From positions 62,001 to 126,000 of the forward strand of contig CAJKKQ010000003.1 of assembly GCA_905200545.1 (NCBI GenBank): a DNA stretch of 64,000 nt, read 5' to 3'. This document shows positions 1 to 6,516 of this stretch, one piece after another. Each line of letters begins with the position of its first letter. The first letter of the stretch is position 1. Made by a program: the position numbers and the translations under genes. The notes beneath the pieces were generated by a model. The model was not told the DNA's origin. It made no database searches and saw nothing but the letters and a program-made list of their open reading frames with translations. The DNA is from an uncultured Oscillibacter sp. Lineage in GTDB: Bacteria; Bacillota; Clostridia; Oscillospirales; Oscillospiraceae.

Positions 1-343
1 TCACCACCCGGATCCGCACAGCCCCCAGGTCATAGATGCCGCATCCCCGGCCCGGGGCCCGTCCGGTGAAGTTGGCGGGACGCAGCAGCCAAGCCACGTC
101 GTCCAGGTACGGGGCGATCTGCTGCTTGCCGAAGGTGTGGTTGCCCAGGGTCACTACATCCGCTCCGGCGTCGTAAATGCGCTGGGCATGCTCCGGCAGC
201 AGTCCCACTGCCGCAGCGTTCTCCCCGTTGACCACGGTAAAGGAGATGTTTTTCAGTTTTTGCAGGGGCCGCAGGTGCCGCTCCAGCTGCCGGAGCCCGG
301 GCTCCGACACCACATCTCCCACAGCCAGCACATGATAAAGCAT
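1..343 (-). CDS. YmdB-family metallophosphoesterase, 5' part only
   Basis: The N-terminal 114 residues of a protein whose 3' part lies off the left edge. It starts MLYHVLAVGDVV and contains VVNGENAA and VVTLGNHTF, the metal-binding GD, NGEN and GNH motifs of the YmdB/TIGR00282 calcineurin-like phosphoesterases (2',3'-cyclic nucleotide phosphodiesterases, about 260 residues). The usual first motif is GDIVG/GDVVG; here it reads GDVVSEPG. The start at 343 has a GGAGG site a few bases upstream. In Bacillus this family acts in RNA turnover and biofilm control; the role here is inferred. It is divergent from the LysR gene. Confidence 0.8.
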   Translation of the reverse strand, partial: MLYHVLAVGDVVSEPGLRQLERHLRPLQKLKNISFTVVNGENAAAVGLLPEHAQRIYDAGADVVTLGNHTFGKQQIAPYLDDVAWLLRPANFTGRAPGRGCGIYDLGAVRIRVV

Positions 344-375
344 AGCGTTCCTCCGTTTTTCAACTCTAATGGGTA

Positions 376-403
376 AGTATAACAAAAATCATCCCCGATG
401 CAA
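376..403 (-). promoter_or_regulatory. Sigma-A promoter of the YmdB-like gene
   Basis: On the minus strand a -35 TTGCAT (398-403) and -10 TATACT (376-381) are separated by 16 bases, about 30 bases upstream of the start codon. Confidence 0.6.
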
Positions 404-430
404 AGGACTTCACAAAATTTTCCCCACGCC

Positions 431-459
431 TTGCGTCCCGTCGGGACATTGCTTATAAT
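431..459 (+). promoter_or_regulatory. Promoter of the LysR gene with palindrome in the spacer
   Basis: TTGCGT (431-436) and a perfect TATAAT (454-459) with 17-base spacing. The end of the -35 and the spacer hold an interrupted palindrome, GTCCCG-T-CGGGAC (434-446), which could be a repressor or LysR contact site. Confidence 0.6.
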
Positions 460-500
460 AGTGTCGTCACAATAAGAAAGTCTTATCCCAGGAGGTTCCC

Positions 501-1388
501 ATGGCTGTCAAACTGGAACTGTACCGCGTATTCAAGGAGGTGGCCGACACCGGCAACATCTCCGTGGCGGCGAAAAACCTGTATATCTCCCAGTCTGCCG
601 TGAGCCAGTCCATCAAGCAGCTGGAAACGGCGCTGCAGGCCCGCCTCTTTGCCCGCAGCCCCCGGGGCGTGACCCTCACCGGCGAGGGTCAGATGCTCTA
701 CCAGTACGTGCGCAGCGCCCTGGGCCTCATTGCCACGGGAGAGGACAAGCTCTCCCAGGCTCAGCAGCTGCTGCTGGGTACTCTGGTCATCGGTGCCAGC
801 GACACCGTCACCAGCTTCTTCCTCACCAAATACCTGGACGCCTTCCACCGCCAGCACCCGGGCATCCGGCTGAAGATCGTCAGCGGCCGCAGCGCCAAGG
901 TTTTGAGCCTGCTGAAGTCCGGCACGGTGGATATCGCCTTTGCCTCCTCCCCGGCAGACCCCGCCCTGCACCACTGGCCCTGCTTTGCCACCCACTCCGT
1001 TTTCGTGGCAGGCAGCGGATACAACTGCGACTTTGACCATGTGTACTCCTGCCAGGAGATCGCGGCCTTCCCCCTGATCCTCCTGGAGCGCAAGGCCAGC
1101 AGCCGGGTGTTTTTGGAGCAGTATTTTCTCAAAAGCGGCGTCACGCTGACGCCGGAGATCGAGCTCTCCTCCCGAAGCCTTCTGGTGTCCCTGGCCCGCA
1201 TCGGCCTGGGCGTTGCCGGCGTGACGCTGGAGTTCGTACAGGACTCCCTGGACGCCGGGGAGATCCGCCTGCTGAAAACCGACTTTGAGATTCCCGCCCG
1301 CAGCGTGGATATGTGCACCCTGCGGGACGTGACCCCCACAGCCGCGGCCTCCGCCTTTATGGAAATGGTCCGGGACGGGGTTTCGTGA
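501..1388 (+). CDS. LysR-family transcriptional regulator
   Basis: A 295-residue DNA-binding regulator. The N-terminal winged HTH (residues about 4-63) has the LysR signature (AAKNLYISQSAVSQSIKQLE, then LFARSPRGVTLT), followed by a periplasmic-binding-like effector domain. The start at 501 has GGAGG seven bases upstream. The next gene begins nine bases after its stop, so LysR and the TRIC-like channel are probably one transcript. The effector is unknown. The length is normal for the family. Confidence 0.9.
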   Translation: MAVKLELYRVFKEVADTGNISVAAKNLYISQSAVSQSIKQLETALQARLFARSPRGVTLTGEGQMLYQYVRSALGLIATGEDKLSQAQQLLLGTLVIGASDTVTSFFLTKYLDAFHRQHPGIRLKIVSGRSAKVLSLLKSGTVDIAFASSPADPALHHWPCFATHSVFVAGSGYNCDFDHVYSCQEIAAFPLILLERKASSRVFLEQYFLKSGVTLTPEIELSSRSLLVSLARIGLGVAGVTLEFVQDSLDAGEIRLLKTDFEIPARSVDMCTLRDVTPTAAASAFMEMVRDGVS

Positions 1389-1397
1389 GGTGGCGGT

Positions 1398-2027
1398 GTG
1401 GATACCTTCCTTTTGATCCTGGAGCTGGCGGGCACCCTGGCCTTCGCCGTCTCCGGCGCCATTACAGGCCTGAAAAAGAACATGGACCTCTTCGGCGTGT
1501 GCATCCTGGGGCTCACCACCGCCGTGGGCGGCGGCGTCATCCGGGACGTGATCCTGGGCAACACACCTCCCGCCACCTTCCAGGACCCCATCTATGCCCT
1601 GGTGGCCCTGGGTACCTCCCTGGTGCTGTTTTTGCCGGGCATCCGGCGACTCCTCATGTGGGATCAGCGGCTCTATGATTTGACACTCTTGGTGATGGAC
1701 TCGGCGGGCCTGGGGATCTTCACTGTTATGGGCATCCGCATCGCCTACTCCAGCACCCCGGACCCCACCTTGTTTTTGCTGGTGTTCGTTGGGGTGGTCA
1801 CCGGCGTAGGCGGCGGGGTGCTGCGGGACATCATGGCCGGGGACACCCCCTACATCTTCGTCAAACACGTCTATGCCTCCGCCTCCCTGGCCGGGGCCCT
1901 TACCTGCGTGGGGCTTTGGGCAGTGTGGGGAGAGCTGCCCGCCATTCTGGGCGGCACCGCCGTAGTGATCCTTATCCGCTTCCTCTCTGCCTATTTCCAT
2001 TGGAACCTGCCCCGTGCCCACGACTAA
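1398..2027 (+). CDS. TRIC/UPF0126-type trimeric cation channel
   Basis: A 209-residue integral membrane protein with about seven hydrophobic segments and two internally repeated glycine motifs, GGGVIRDVILG (near residue 49) and GGGVLRDIMAG (near residue 136). These are diagnostic of the UPF0126 duplicated fold (YicG/TRIC-like potassium or cation channels). It starts with GTG at 1398, directly after the LysR stop with GAGGTGG upstream. Pairing with a regulator suggests conditional expression; the physiological ion is not evident. Confidence 0.85.
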   Translation: MDTFLLILELAGTLAFAVSGAITGLKKNMDLFGVCILGLTTAVGGGVIRDVILGNTPPATFQDPIYALVALGTSLVLFLPGIRRLLMWDQRLYDLTLLVMDSAGLGIFTVMGIRIAYSSTPDPTLFLLVFVGVVTGVGGGVLRDIMAGDTPYIFVKHVYASASLAGALTCVGLWAVWGELPAILGGTAVVILIRFLSAYFHWNLPRAHD

Positions 2028-2031
2028 AACC

Positions 2032-2062
2032 AGACCGCCCCCCTGCCGGGAGGCGGTCTTTT
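2032..2062 (+). terminator. Rho-independent terminator after the TRIC-like gene
   Basis: Stem AGACCGCC (2032-2039) pairs with GGCGGTCT (2052-2059) and is followed by TTTT, five bases after the channel stop codon. Confidence 0.75.
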
Positions 2063-2065
2063 CCC

Positions 2066-2392
2066 TTACAGGTCGTCGATGTTCATTTTTTCGATCTCAC
2101 TGCGCTTGCGGCGCTTCTCCCGCACCGCCCAGTAAATGGCCAGCAGCACCAGCGTGGGGATATTGGTCAGCAGGATGGTCAAAATCGCCATCAGGATATT
2201 TCGCACCACGCTGCCGGTATCCATCAGATTGAAGAGGTACAGCAGCGACCACAAAAAGGAGATCCCCGGCAGCACCAGTCCCGGCCACTTACTCTCCCGC
2301 TTGGAGAGGAAGATCTGCAGCAGGATGCCGCCCACCACCAACACCAGCAGTACGATCAGGGTAACCCATATTACCCTTGTTGCCATTTCCAT
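2066..2392 (-). CDS. Small membrane protein, partner of the DUF2089 regulator
   Basis: 108 residues with three hydrophobic segments (about residues 6-28, 37-56 and 63-88), then a basic tail (REKRRKRSE). No family function recognised. It follows the DUF2089 gene with a one-base gap, so the two are translationally coupled. This looks like the frequent pairing of a small regulator with a membrane protein, possibly a PLD-nuclease/PspC-like envelope sensor, but no catalytic motif is visible. Confidence 0.75.
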   Translation of the reverse strand: MEMATRVIWVTLIVLLVLVVGGILLQIFLSKRESKWPGLVLPGISFLWSLLYLFNLMDTGSVVRNILMAILTILLTNIPTLVLLAIYWAVREKRRKRSEIEKMNIDDL

Positions 2393-2393
2393 A

Positions 2394-2687
2394 TCAAGTC
2401 TCCTCCTTCGTCTTGCGGTACGCGGTAATCAGGATCTTGGCAGTGTCGAAATCCAGCTTGTCGTCCACCGCCAGCCGCTTCACCAGGGACACATAGGGAT
2501 CCGCCTCTGCGTTCTCCGTCAGCTGGATCTTCTGGATCAGCCGATCCAGCCGCAGCCGCACTGTGGGGTAGCTGACGCCGTACACCGACGCTACTTCTTT
2601 CAGGGATCCGGACGCCAATAGAAATTTTTTGATGAAGGTCAGATCCTCGTCCTCCAGCTCCGCCATCCAGACCGGCATGTTGGCCAT
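2394..2687 (-). CDS. DUF2089-family HTH regulator
   Basis: 97 residues. The core ELEDEDLTFIKKFLLASGSL, then KEVASVYGVSYPTVRLRLD and LIQKI, is the signature of DUF2089 proteins, a predicted helix-turn-helix (residues about 25-50). Full-length DUF2089 proteins often have an N-terminal zinc ribbon, which is absent here. The start at 2687 (AGGGG upstream) lies just downstream of a promoter that is itself buried in a long perfect palindrome, which suggests autoregulation. It is co-transcribed with the downstream three-helix membrane protein. Confidence 0.8.
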   Translation of the reverse strand: MANMPVWMAELEDEDLTFIKKFLLASGSLKEVASVYGVSYPTVRLRLDRLIQKIQLTENAEADPYVSLVKRLAVDDKLDFDTAKILITAYRKTKEET

Positions 2688-2700
2688 ACATTCACGCCCC

Positions 2701-2741
2701 TTTCATAAAATTAATATAAACTTTAATTTTATGAAAGTCAA
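2701..2741 (-). promoter_or_regulatory. DUF2089 promoter inside a 14-bp perfect inverted repeat
   Basis: On the minus strand TTGACT (2736-2741) and TATATT (2713-2718) have exact 17-base spacing. Arms TTTCATAAAATTAA (2701-2714) and TTAATTTTATGAAA (2723-2736) form a perfect repeat with an 8-base spacer, covering the -10 and abutting the -35. A bound regulator would block polymerase. Confidence 0.75.
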
Positions 2742-2769
2742 TATTTATTTTTATAATAAATAAAATTAA

Positions 2770-2797
2770 AATCCCGCCGGAACCCCGGCGGGATTTT
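2770..2797 (-). terminator. Terminator of ychF
   Basis: An 11-bp perfect stem AATCCCGCCGG/CCGGCGGGATT (2770-2780, 2785-2795) with loop AACC and a T-rich flank, downstream of the ychF stop. Confidence 0.8.
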
Positions 2798-2828
2798 CAA
2801 GAAAACACAAATACAGATTTCTTCAACT

Positions 2829-3938
2829 TTACACGTTGAAGCGGAAGTAGATCATATCGCCGTCCTGCACCACATACTCCTTGCCCTCGCTGCGCAGGAG
2901 GCCCTTCTCTCTGGCAGCGGCCACGCTGCCGCACTTGATCATGTCGTCATAGGCAATGACCTCCGCCCGGATAAATCCCCGCTCAATGTCGGTGTGGATC
3001 TTTCCGGCGGCCTGGGGGGCCTTGGTGCCCTTCTTGATGGTCCAGGCCCGGCATTCGTCCTTGCCGTAGGTCAGGAAGGAGATGAGGCCCAGCAGGGCGT
3101 AGGAGCACTTGATGAGCCGGTCCAGACCGGACTCCTGCACACCCAGCTCCTCCAGGAACATCTGCTTCTCCTCGCCCTCCAGCTCCGCGATGTCCTGCTC
3201 CAGCTTGGCGCAGATGGGCAGCACCTGGGCGCCCTCGGCATCGGCGATGGCCTTCACCTGCTGATAGTAGGGGTTGTCGTCCAGATGGGTGAATCCCTCC
3301 TCATCGGTGTTGGCAGCGTAGATGATGGGCTTGAGGCTCAGCAGGTCAGAGGTGGCGATAAGCGCCATGTCCTCATCGGAGCACTCGTAAGTCCGGGCGG
3401 ACTTGCCACCGTCCAGATGCTCCGCCAGGCCCTTGAAGACCTCCACCTCATGGAGGAACTTCTTGTCACCCTTGGCCGCCTTGGTAGCCCGCTCGATCCG
3501 GCGGTTCACCATCTCCAGATCCGCCATGATCAGCTCCAGGTCGATGGTCTCGATGTCCCCTTTGGGATCCACCGGTACGTTGGTACCGGCGTCCGCCACC
3601 ACGTGCATGATGTTCTCGTCGTCGAAGCAGCGCACCACGTGGACAATGGCGTCCGTCTCCCGGATGTTGGCCAGGAACTTGTTGCCAAGACCCGCACCCT
3701 GGCTGGCGCCCTTCACAAGGCCCGCGATGTCCACAAACTCGATGACCGCCGGGGTCTTCTTATCCGGCTGATACATCTCCGCCAGCTTGTCCAGCCGCTC
3801 GTCCGGCACGGCCACCATGCCCACATTGGGATCGATGGTGCAGAAGGGGTAGTTGGCGCTCTCCGCCCCGGCGTTGGTGATGGCGTTGAACAGGGTGCTC
3901 TTGCCCACGTTGGGCAGTCCCACGATACCTAATTTCAT
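2829..3938 (-). CDS. ychF: Redox-regulated ATPase/GTPase YchF (Obg family)
   Basis: A 369-residue cytosolic P-loop NTPase; YchF/OLA1 proteins prefer ATP and associate with ribosomes. Visible are the Walker A GLPNVGKST at residues 7-15, switch region DIAGLVKGAS, a coiled-coil middle section and the C-terminal TGS domain (from about KKGTKAPQAAGKIH), all at usual length. The start MKLGIVG at 3938 is chosen over an upstream in-frame extension because it matches the family N-terminus and has AGGAGA ten bases upstream. Confidence 0.95.
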   Translation of the reverse strand: MKLGIVGLPNVGKSTLFNAITNAGAESANYPFCTIDPNVGMVAVPDERLDKLAEMYQPDKKTPAVIEFVDIAGLVKGASQGAGLGNKFLANIRETDAIVHVVRCFDDENIMHVVADAGTNVPVDPKGDIETIDLELIMADLEMVNRRIERATKAAKGDKKFLHEVEVFKGLAEHLDGGKSARTYECSDEDMALIATSDLLSLKPIIYAANTDEEGFTHLDDNPYYQQVKAIADAEGAQVLPICAKLEQDIAELEGEEKQMFLEELGVQESGLDRLIKCSYALLGLISFLTYGKDECRAWTIKKGTKAPQAAGKIHTDIERGFIRAEVIAYDDMIKCGSVAAAREKGLLRSEGKEYVVQDGDMIYFRFNV

Positions 3939-3975
3939 AAAAAGCAAATCTCCTTTGCCGTATTTTCGACTTTGT

Positions 3976-4004
3976 ATTGTATCATTTCCGGCTGGAAAGT
4001 GCAA
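3976..4004 (-). promoter_or_regulatory. ychF promoter
   Basis: Minus-strand TTGCAC (3999-4004) and TACAAT (3976-3981), 17-base spacer. Confidence 0.65.
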
Positions 4005-4027
4005 GGAAAAGAAAATATAAAAAAGTC

Positions 4028-4080
4028 TTGACATTCAGTCCCGGATATCCTATGTTTAAGATGTAAAAAGAATTTTACAT
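4028..4080 (+). promoter_or_regulatory. Promoter and operator of the microprotein-XRE operon
   Basis: A consensus TTGACA (4028-4033) and TATGTT (4051-4056), 17 apart. Just downstream, at the expected transcription start, lies ATGTAAAA-AGAA-TTTTACAT (4061-4080), an 8-bp perfect inverted repeat typical of an XRE repressor operator. Confidence 0.75.
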
Positions 4081-4096
4081 TCAGGGGGGTATTGGA

Positions 4097-4210
4097 ATGA
4101 AAAGAATGGATGAGATGGAACTGCACATTCAACTGAGCGCCATGCGCTGGGCATGGTTGGTGGTACTGGTTGTCCTGGGAATGGTGCTGCTTGGGCTGAC
4201 GGGAGTATAA
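4097..4210 (+). CDS. 37-residue single-span membrane microprotein
   Basis: A short ORF starting MKRMDEMELHIQLSAMRWAW and continuing into a hydrophobic helix (VVLVVLGMVLLGLTGV). An acidic/amphipathic head is followed by one membrane span that reaches the C-terminus. A strong AGGGGGG site precedes the ATG. The stop is six bases before the XRE gene start, so the two share the promoter and operator at 4028-4080. The function is unknown; the context suggests a membrane partner or sensor for the regulator. Confidence 0.7.
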   Translation: MKRMDEMELHIQLSAMRWAWLVVLVVLGMVLLGLTGV

Positions 4211-4216
4211 GAGGCC

Positions 4217-4414
4217 ATGGAAAACAACATCCGTCAACTGCGCAAGGCAGCCGCTTTCCGGCAGGAGGACCTGGCCCAGGCTCTGGGGGTCACCCGCCAG
4301 ACCATCAACGCCATTGAGAACAATAAATACGACCCCACACTGGGGCTGGCCATGCGCCTGGCCCGTCTTCTGAACACCCCGGTGGAGGAGATCTTTCATC
4401 TGCCGGAGACATAA
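4217..4414 (+). CDS. XRE-family HTH regulator (Cro/CI-like)
   Basis: A 65-residue protein that is essentially only the HTH domain: IRQLRKAAAFRQEDLAQALG, then VTRQTINAIENNKYDPTLGL. It matches the YozG/immR-type minimal XRE repressors. It is second in an operon with a 37-residue membrane protein and probably binds the ATGTAAAA/TTTTACAT repeat over the start of its own transcript. GGCC rather than a strong ribosome site precedes it, so translation may be coupled to the upstream ORF. Confidence 0.9.
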   Translation: MENNIRQLRKAAAFRQEDLAQALGVTRQTINAIENNKYDPTLGLAMRLARLLNTPVEEIFHLPET

Positions 4415-4417
4415 GAC

Positions 4418-4449
4418 ACCCGGGAGCGGCACACCGCTCCCGGGTCAGT
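4418..4449. terminator. Bidirectional terminator between XRE gene and tdh
   Basis: A 12-bp perfect stem ACCCGGGAGCGG/CCGCTCCCGGGT (4418-4429, 4434-4445) with loop CACA between two convergent genes. The T tracts are short on both sides. Confidence 0.6.
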
Positions 4450-4462
4450 TTCGTATGAGGGA

Positions 4463-5512
4463 TCAGGGATAGAGGATCATCTTTCCCGGAACGCCGGCGC
4501 GGATCTGCTCCAGGGCCTTTTCATAGTCCTCCAGGGCAAAGCGGCCGCCGATGACCTGATCCATTTTGTACCATGGGCCCTGCACCACCTTGGCGAAGTC
4601 CTCCCAGGTCTCCCAGATCTTCCGGCCGGAGACGCCGGTGAGCTGGACTTCCCGGTAGATGAGATCGTCGGTCATGTCCTCCAGGGTGACAGGCTTGCTG
4701 GGCAGGCCCACGCACACCATGCGCCCGGCTGCCCGCACACACTTGAGCCCTGTGTTGATGGCGGGAGCTGCACCGGTAATGTCGATGGCCACATCCACAC
4801 CGATGCCGCCGGTGAGGGCTTTCATCTCCGCAGGCAGATTGCAGCGCCCGCTGTTGAACACAGCGTCGGCGCCCATCTTCCGGGCCACTTCCAGCTTCTC
4901 ATCAATCAGGTCACAGGCAAAGACCTGTTTTGCCCCAAAGGTCTTGCTGGCGCTGATGGCCGTGAGGCCGATGGGGCCGCAGCCGCTGACCAGGACGGTC
5001 TTGCCGGCCACCTCCGCCGCCTCTACACCGTGGACGCCGGCGCCCATGGGCTCGAACATGCAGGCCGCCTCGTAGGAGATGTCATCACCCAGCAGGAACG
5101 TGCAGTCCTCCCGGATCTTGGCATACTCGGCAAAGGCGCCGTTCTGCGTGCAGCCGAAAAGCTGGACATTCTTGCAGATATGGGGCATACCGTTCTTGCA
5201 GAACCAGCACTCTCCGCAGGGGATGTGGGATTCACAGGAAACCCGGTCCCCCACATGGCGGGTAGTGACGTTTTTGCCTACGGCCACAATGTCTCCCGCC
5301 GTCTCATGTCCCAGCACCACAGGGGGATGGATCCGCTTTTGAGACCAGTCATCCCATTCCAGGATGTGCATATCCGTTCCGCAAATGGCGGTGCAGTGCA
5401 CCTTGATGAGCACCTCATCGTCCCCCACCTCCGGGACGGGAAGATCCGTATGATACACCAGTCCCCCAGGGCCCGGGGTCTCCTTCACCAAACCGCGCAT
5501 GGTCGTCTGCAT
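4463..5512 (-). CDS. tdh: Zinc-dependent L-threonine 3-dehydrogenase
   Basis: A 349-residue medium-chain dehydrogenase that oxidises L-threonine to 2-amino-3-ketobutyrate with NAD+. The segment TAICGTDMHILEWDDWSQ is close to E. coli Tdh. Catalytic-zinc residues C44, H69 and E70, structural-zinc cysteines C99, C102, C105 and C113, and the Rossmann motif SGCGPIG are all present. The start at 5512 (MQTTMRG) has AGGAGG eight bases upstream, better than the longer in-frame ORF. A related polyol or butanediol dehydrogenase activity cannot be excluded. It is divergent from a Crp/Fnr-type regulator. Confidence 0.85.
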   Translation of the reverse strand: MQTTMRGLVKETPGPGGLVYHTDLPVPEVGDDEVLIKVHCTAICGTDMHILEWDDWSQKRIHPPVVLGHETAGDIVAVGKNVTTRHVGDRVSCESHIPCGECWFCKNGMPHICKNVQLFGCTQNGAFAEYAKIREDCTFLLGDDISYEAACMFEPMGAGVHGVEAAEVAGKTVLVSGCGPIGLTAISASKTFGAKQVFACDLIDEKLEVARKMGADAVFNSGRCNLPAEMKALTGGIGVDVAIDITGAAPAINTGLKCVRAAGRMVCVGLPSKPVTLEDMTDDLIYREVQLTGVSGRKIWETWEDFAKVVQGPWYKMDQVIGGRFALEDYEKALEQIRAGVPGKMILYP

Positions 5513-5572
5513 CAGAACATCCTCCTTTTTGCGTTTCTTTTTCTCCAGTTTACGGGGAACCCAGATGCCAGA

Positions 5573-5590
5573 TTGTAACAAGGTATACAA
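5573..5590. promoter_or_regulatory. Candidate operator between tdh and the Crp/Fnr gene
   Basis: TTGTA-8-TACAA dyad (5573-5577, 5586-5590) in the 165-base divergent region. Spacing is longer than a classical Crp/Fnr box, so the assignment is tentative. Confidence 0.35.
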
Positions 5591-5597
5591 TTCTCCC

Positions 5598-5626
5598 TTG
5601 CATTTTTCACGAATTTCTGTTAATGT
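5598..5626 (+). promoter_or_regulatory. Promoter of the Crp/Fnr-type regulator
   Basis: TTGCAT (5598-5603) and TAATGT (5621-5626), 17-base spacer. Confidence 0.6.
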
Positions 5627-5677
5627 TTTTGTAAATGATTCCAAATTAAATGCCGGAATTCAGAAAGGAGGGTCTGT

Positions 5678-6328
5678 ATGAGCGGTGAAAACCTGGTAAC
5701 GCCCCGGGTCAAGGAGATGTTCCTGCGCCACGGGATCCGCCGCAGCTTTGCTGCCGGAGAAGTGCTGTTCGAAAAGGGCACCCCCGCCCAACGGGTAGGC
5801 TTCATCGCCAGCGGGCAGGCCCGTACCTACTGTCTCAATCCCGCCGGGGAGGAGATCGTCCTCTTCTATATCGGGCAGGACAATCTCATCTGCTCCGAGG
5901 CCCTGATGGATCATCCCAGCGTCATCGTCAGCGTCTCCGCCATCACACCTCTGGAGCTTTATACCCTCCCTCCCAATGAATTCCTGCGGCTCTGGCAGGC
6001 CCAGGGCCTTCCCCTGCAGGAGCTCTTCGCCCACTTTGTCCGCCGCATCACGCTGCTCTCGGACTACATCTGCTGTACCCATTTTCTGGAGGATGACAAG
6101 CGGGTTGCCTATTTCCTCCACTCCTGCTATGCCAGCGGCGGCCCCGTCATCGCCTACACCCACGAACAGATCGCCGCCATCACCGGTATGAGCCGGGTCT
6201 CCGTCACCCGGATCCTCAAACGGTTCCGGGAAGCGGGCATCCTCTCTCAGGAATATCGGCGCATCCGGATCCTGGACGACGGAAAACTCTCGGAGGTATT
6301 CCACTCCCTGGGCTATTTTCTGGATTAG
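5678..6328 (+). CDS. Crp/Fnr-family transcriptional regulator
   Basis: 216 residues: an N-terminal cyclic-nucleotide-binding-like beta barrel (about 20-115), a long dimer helix, and a C-terminal winged HTH (YTHEQIAAITGMSRVSVTRI, then LKRFREAGI). The N-terminal cysteine cluster of Fe-S Fnr proteins is absent, so oxygen sensing by a cluster is unlikely; the ligand is unknown. A strong AAGGAGGG site precedes the ATG. It may control the divergent threonine dehydrogenase. Confidence 0.88.
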   Translation: MSGENLVTPRVKEMFLRHGIRRSFAAGEVLFEKGTPAQRVGFIASGQARTYCLNPAGEEIVLFYIGQDNLICSEALMDHPSVIVSVSAITPLELYTLPPNEFLRLWQAQGLPLQELFAHFVRRITLLSDYICCTHFLEDDKRVAYFLHSCYASGGPVIAYTHEQIAAITGMSRVSVTRILKRFREAGILSQEYRRIRILDDGKLSEVFHSLGYFLD

Positions 6329-6354
6329 CCGTTTCCGGCCTTCCCACACATGCC

Positions 6355-6390
6355 AAAAAGCGCACCGTGTCAGACACGGTGCGCTTTTTT
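6355..6390. terminator. Strong bidirectional terminator
   Basis: Stem AAGCGCACCGTGT/ACACGGTGCGCTT with loop CAG and A/T tracts on both sides (6355-6390), between the Crp/Fnr gene and the convergent htrA. Confidence 0.85.
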
Positions 6391-6516
6391 GTCGTATGTT
6401 GGACCGAATCGGTTTCCTGCTATCTGAACCTCTGACCGGACTGCCGCATGAGCAGCTTTGCCTTCTCCGCAGCTGTTGCCGCAGAACCGCTCTCAGTCCG
6501 CAGGGGGCTTCCTGTC

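Noticed and set aside
483-2021. A 512-codon minus-strand frame over LysR and the TRIC-like gene
   Set aside because: Antisense shadow of two well-supported genes; composition is repetitive.
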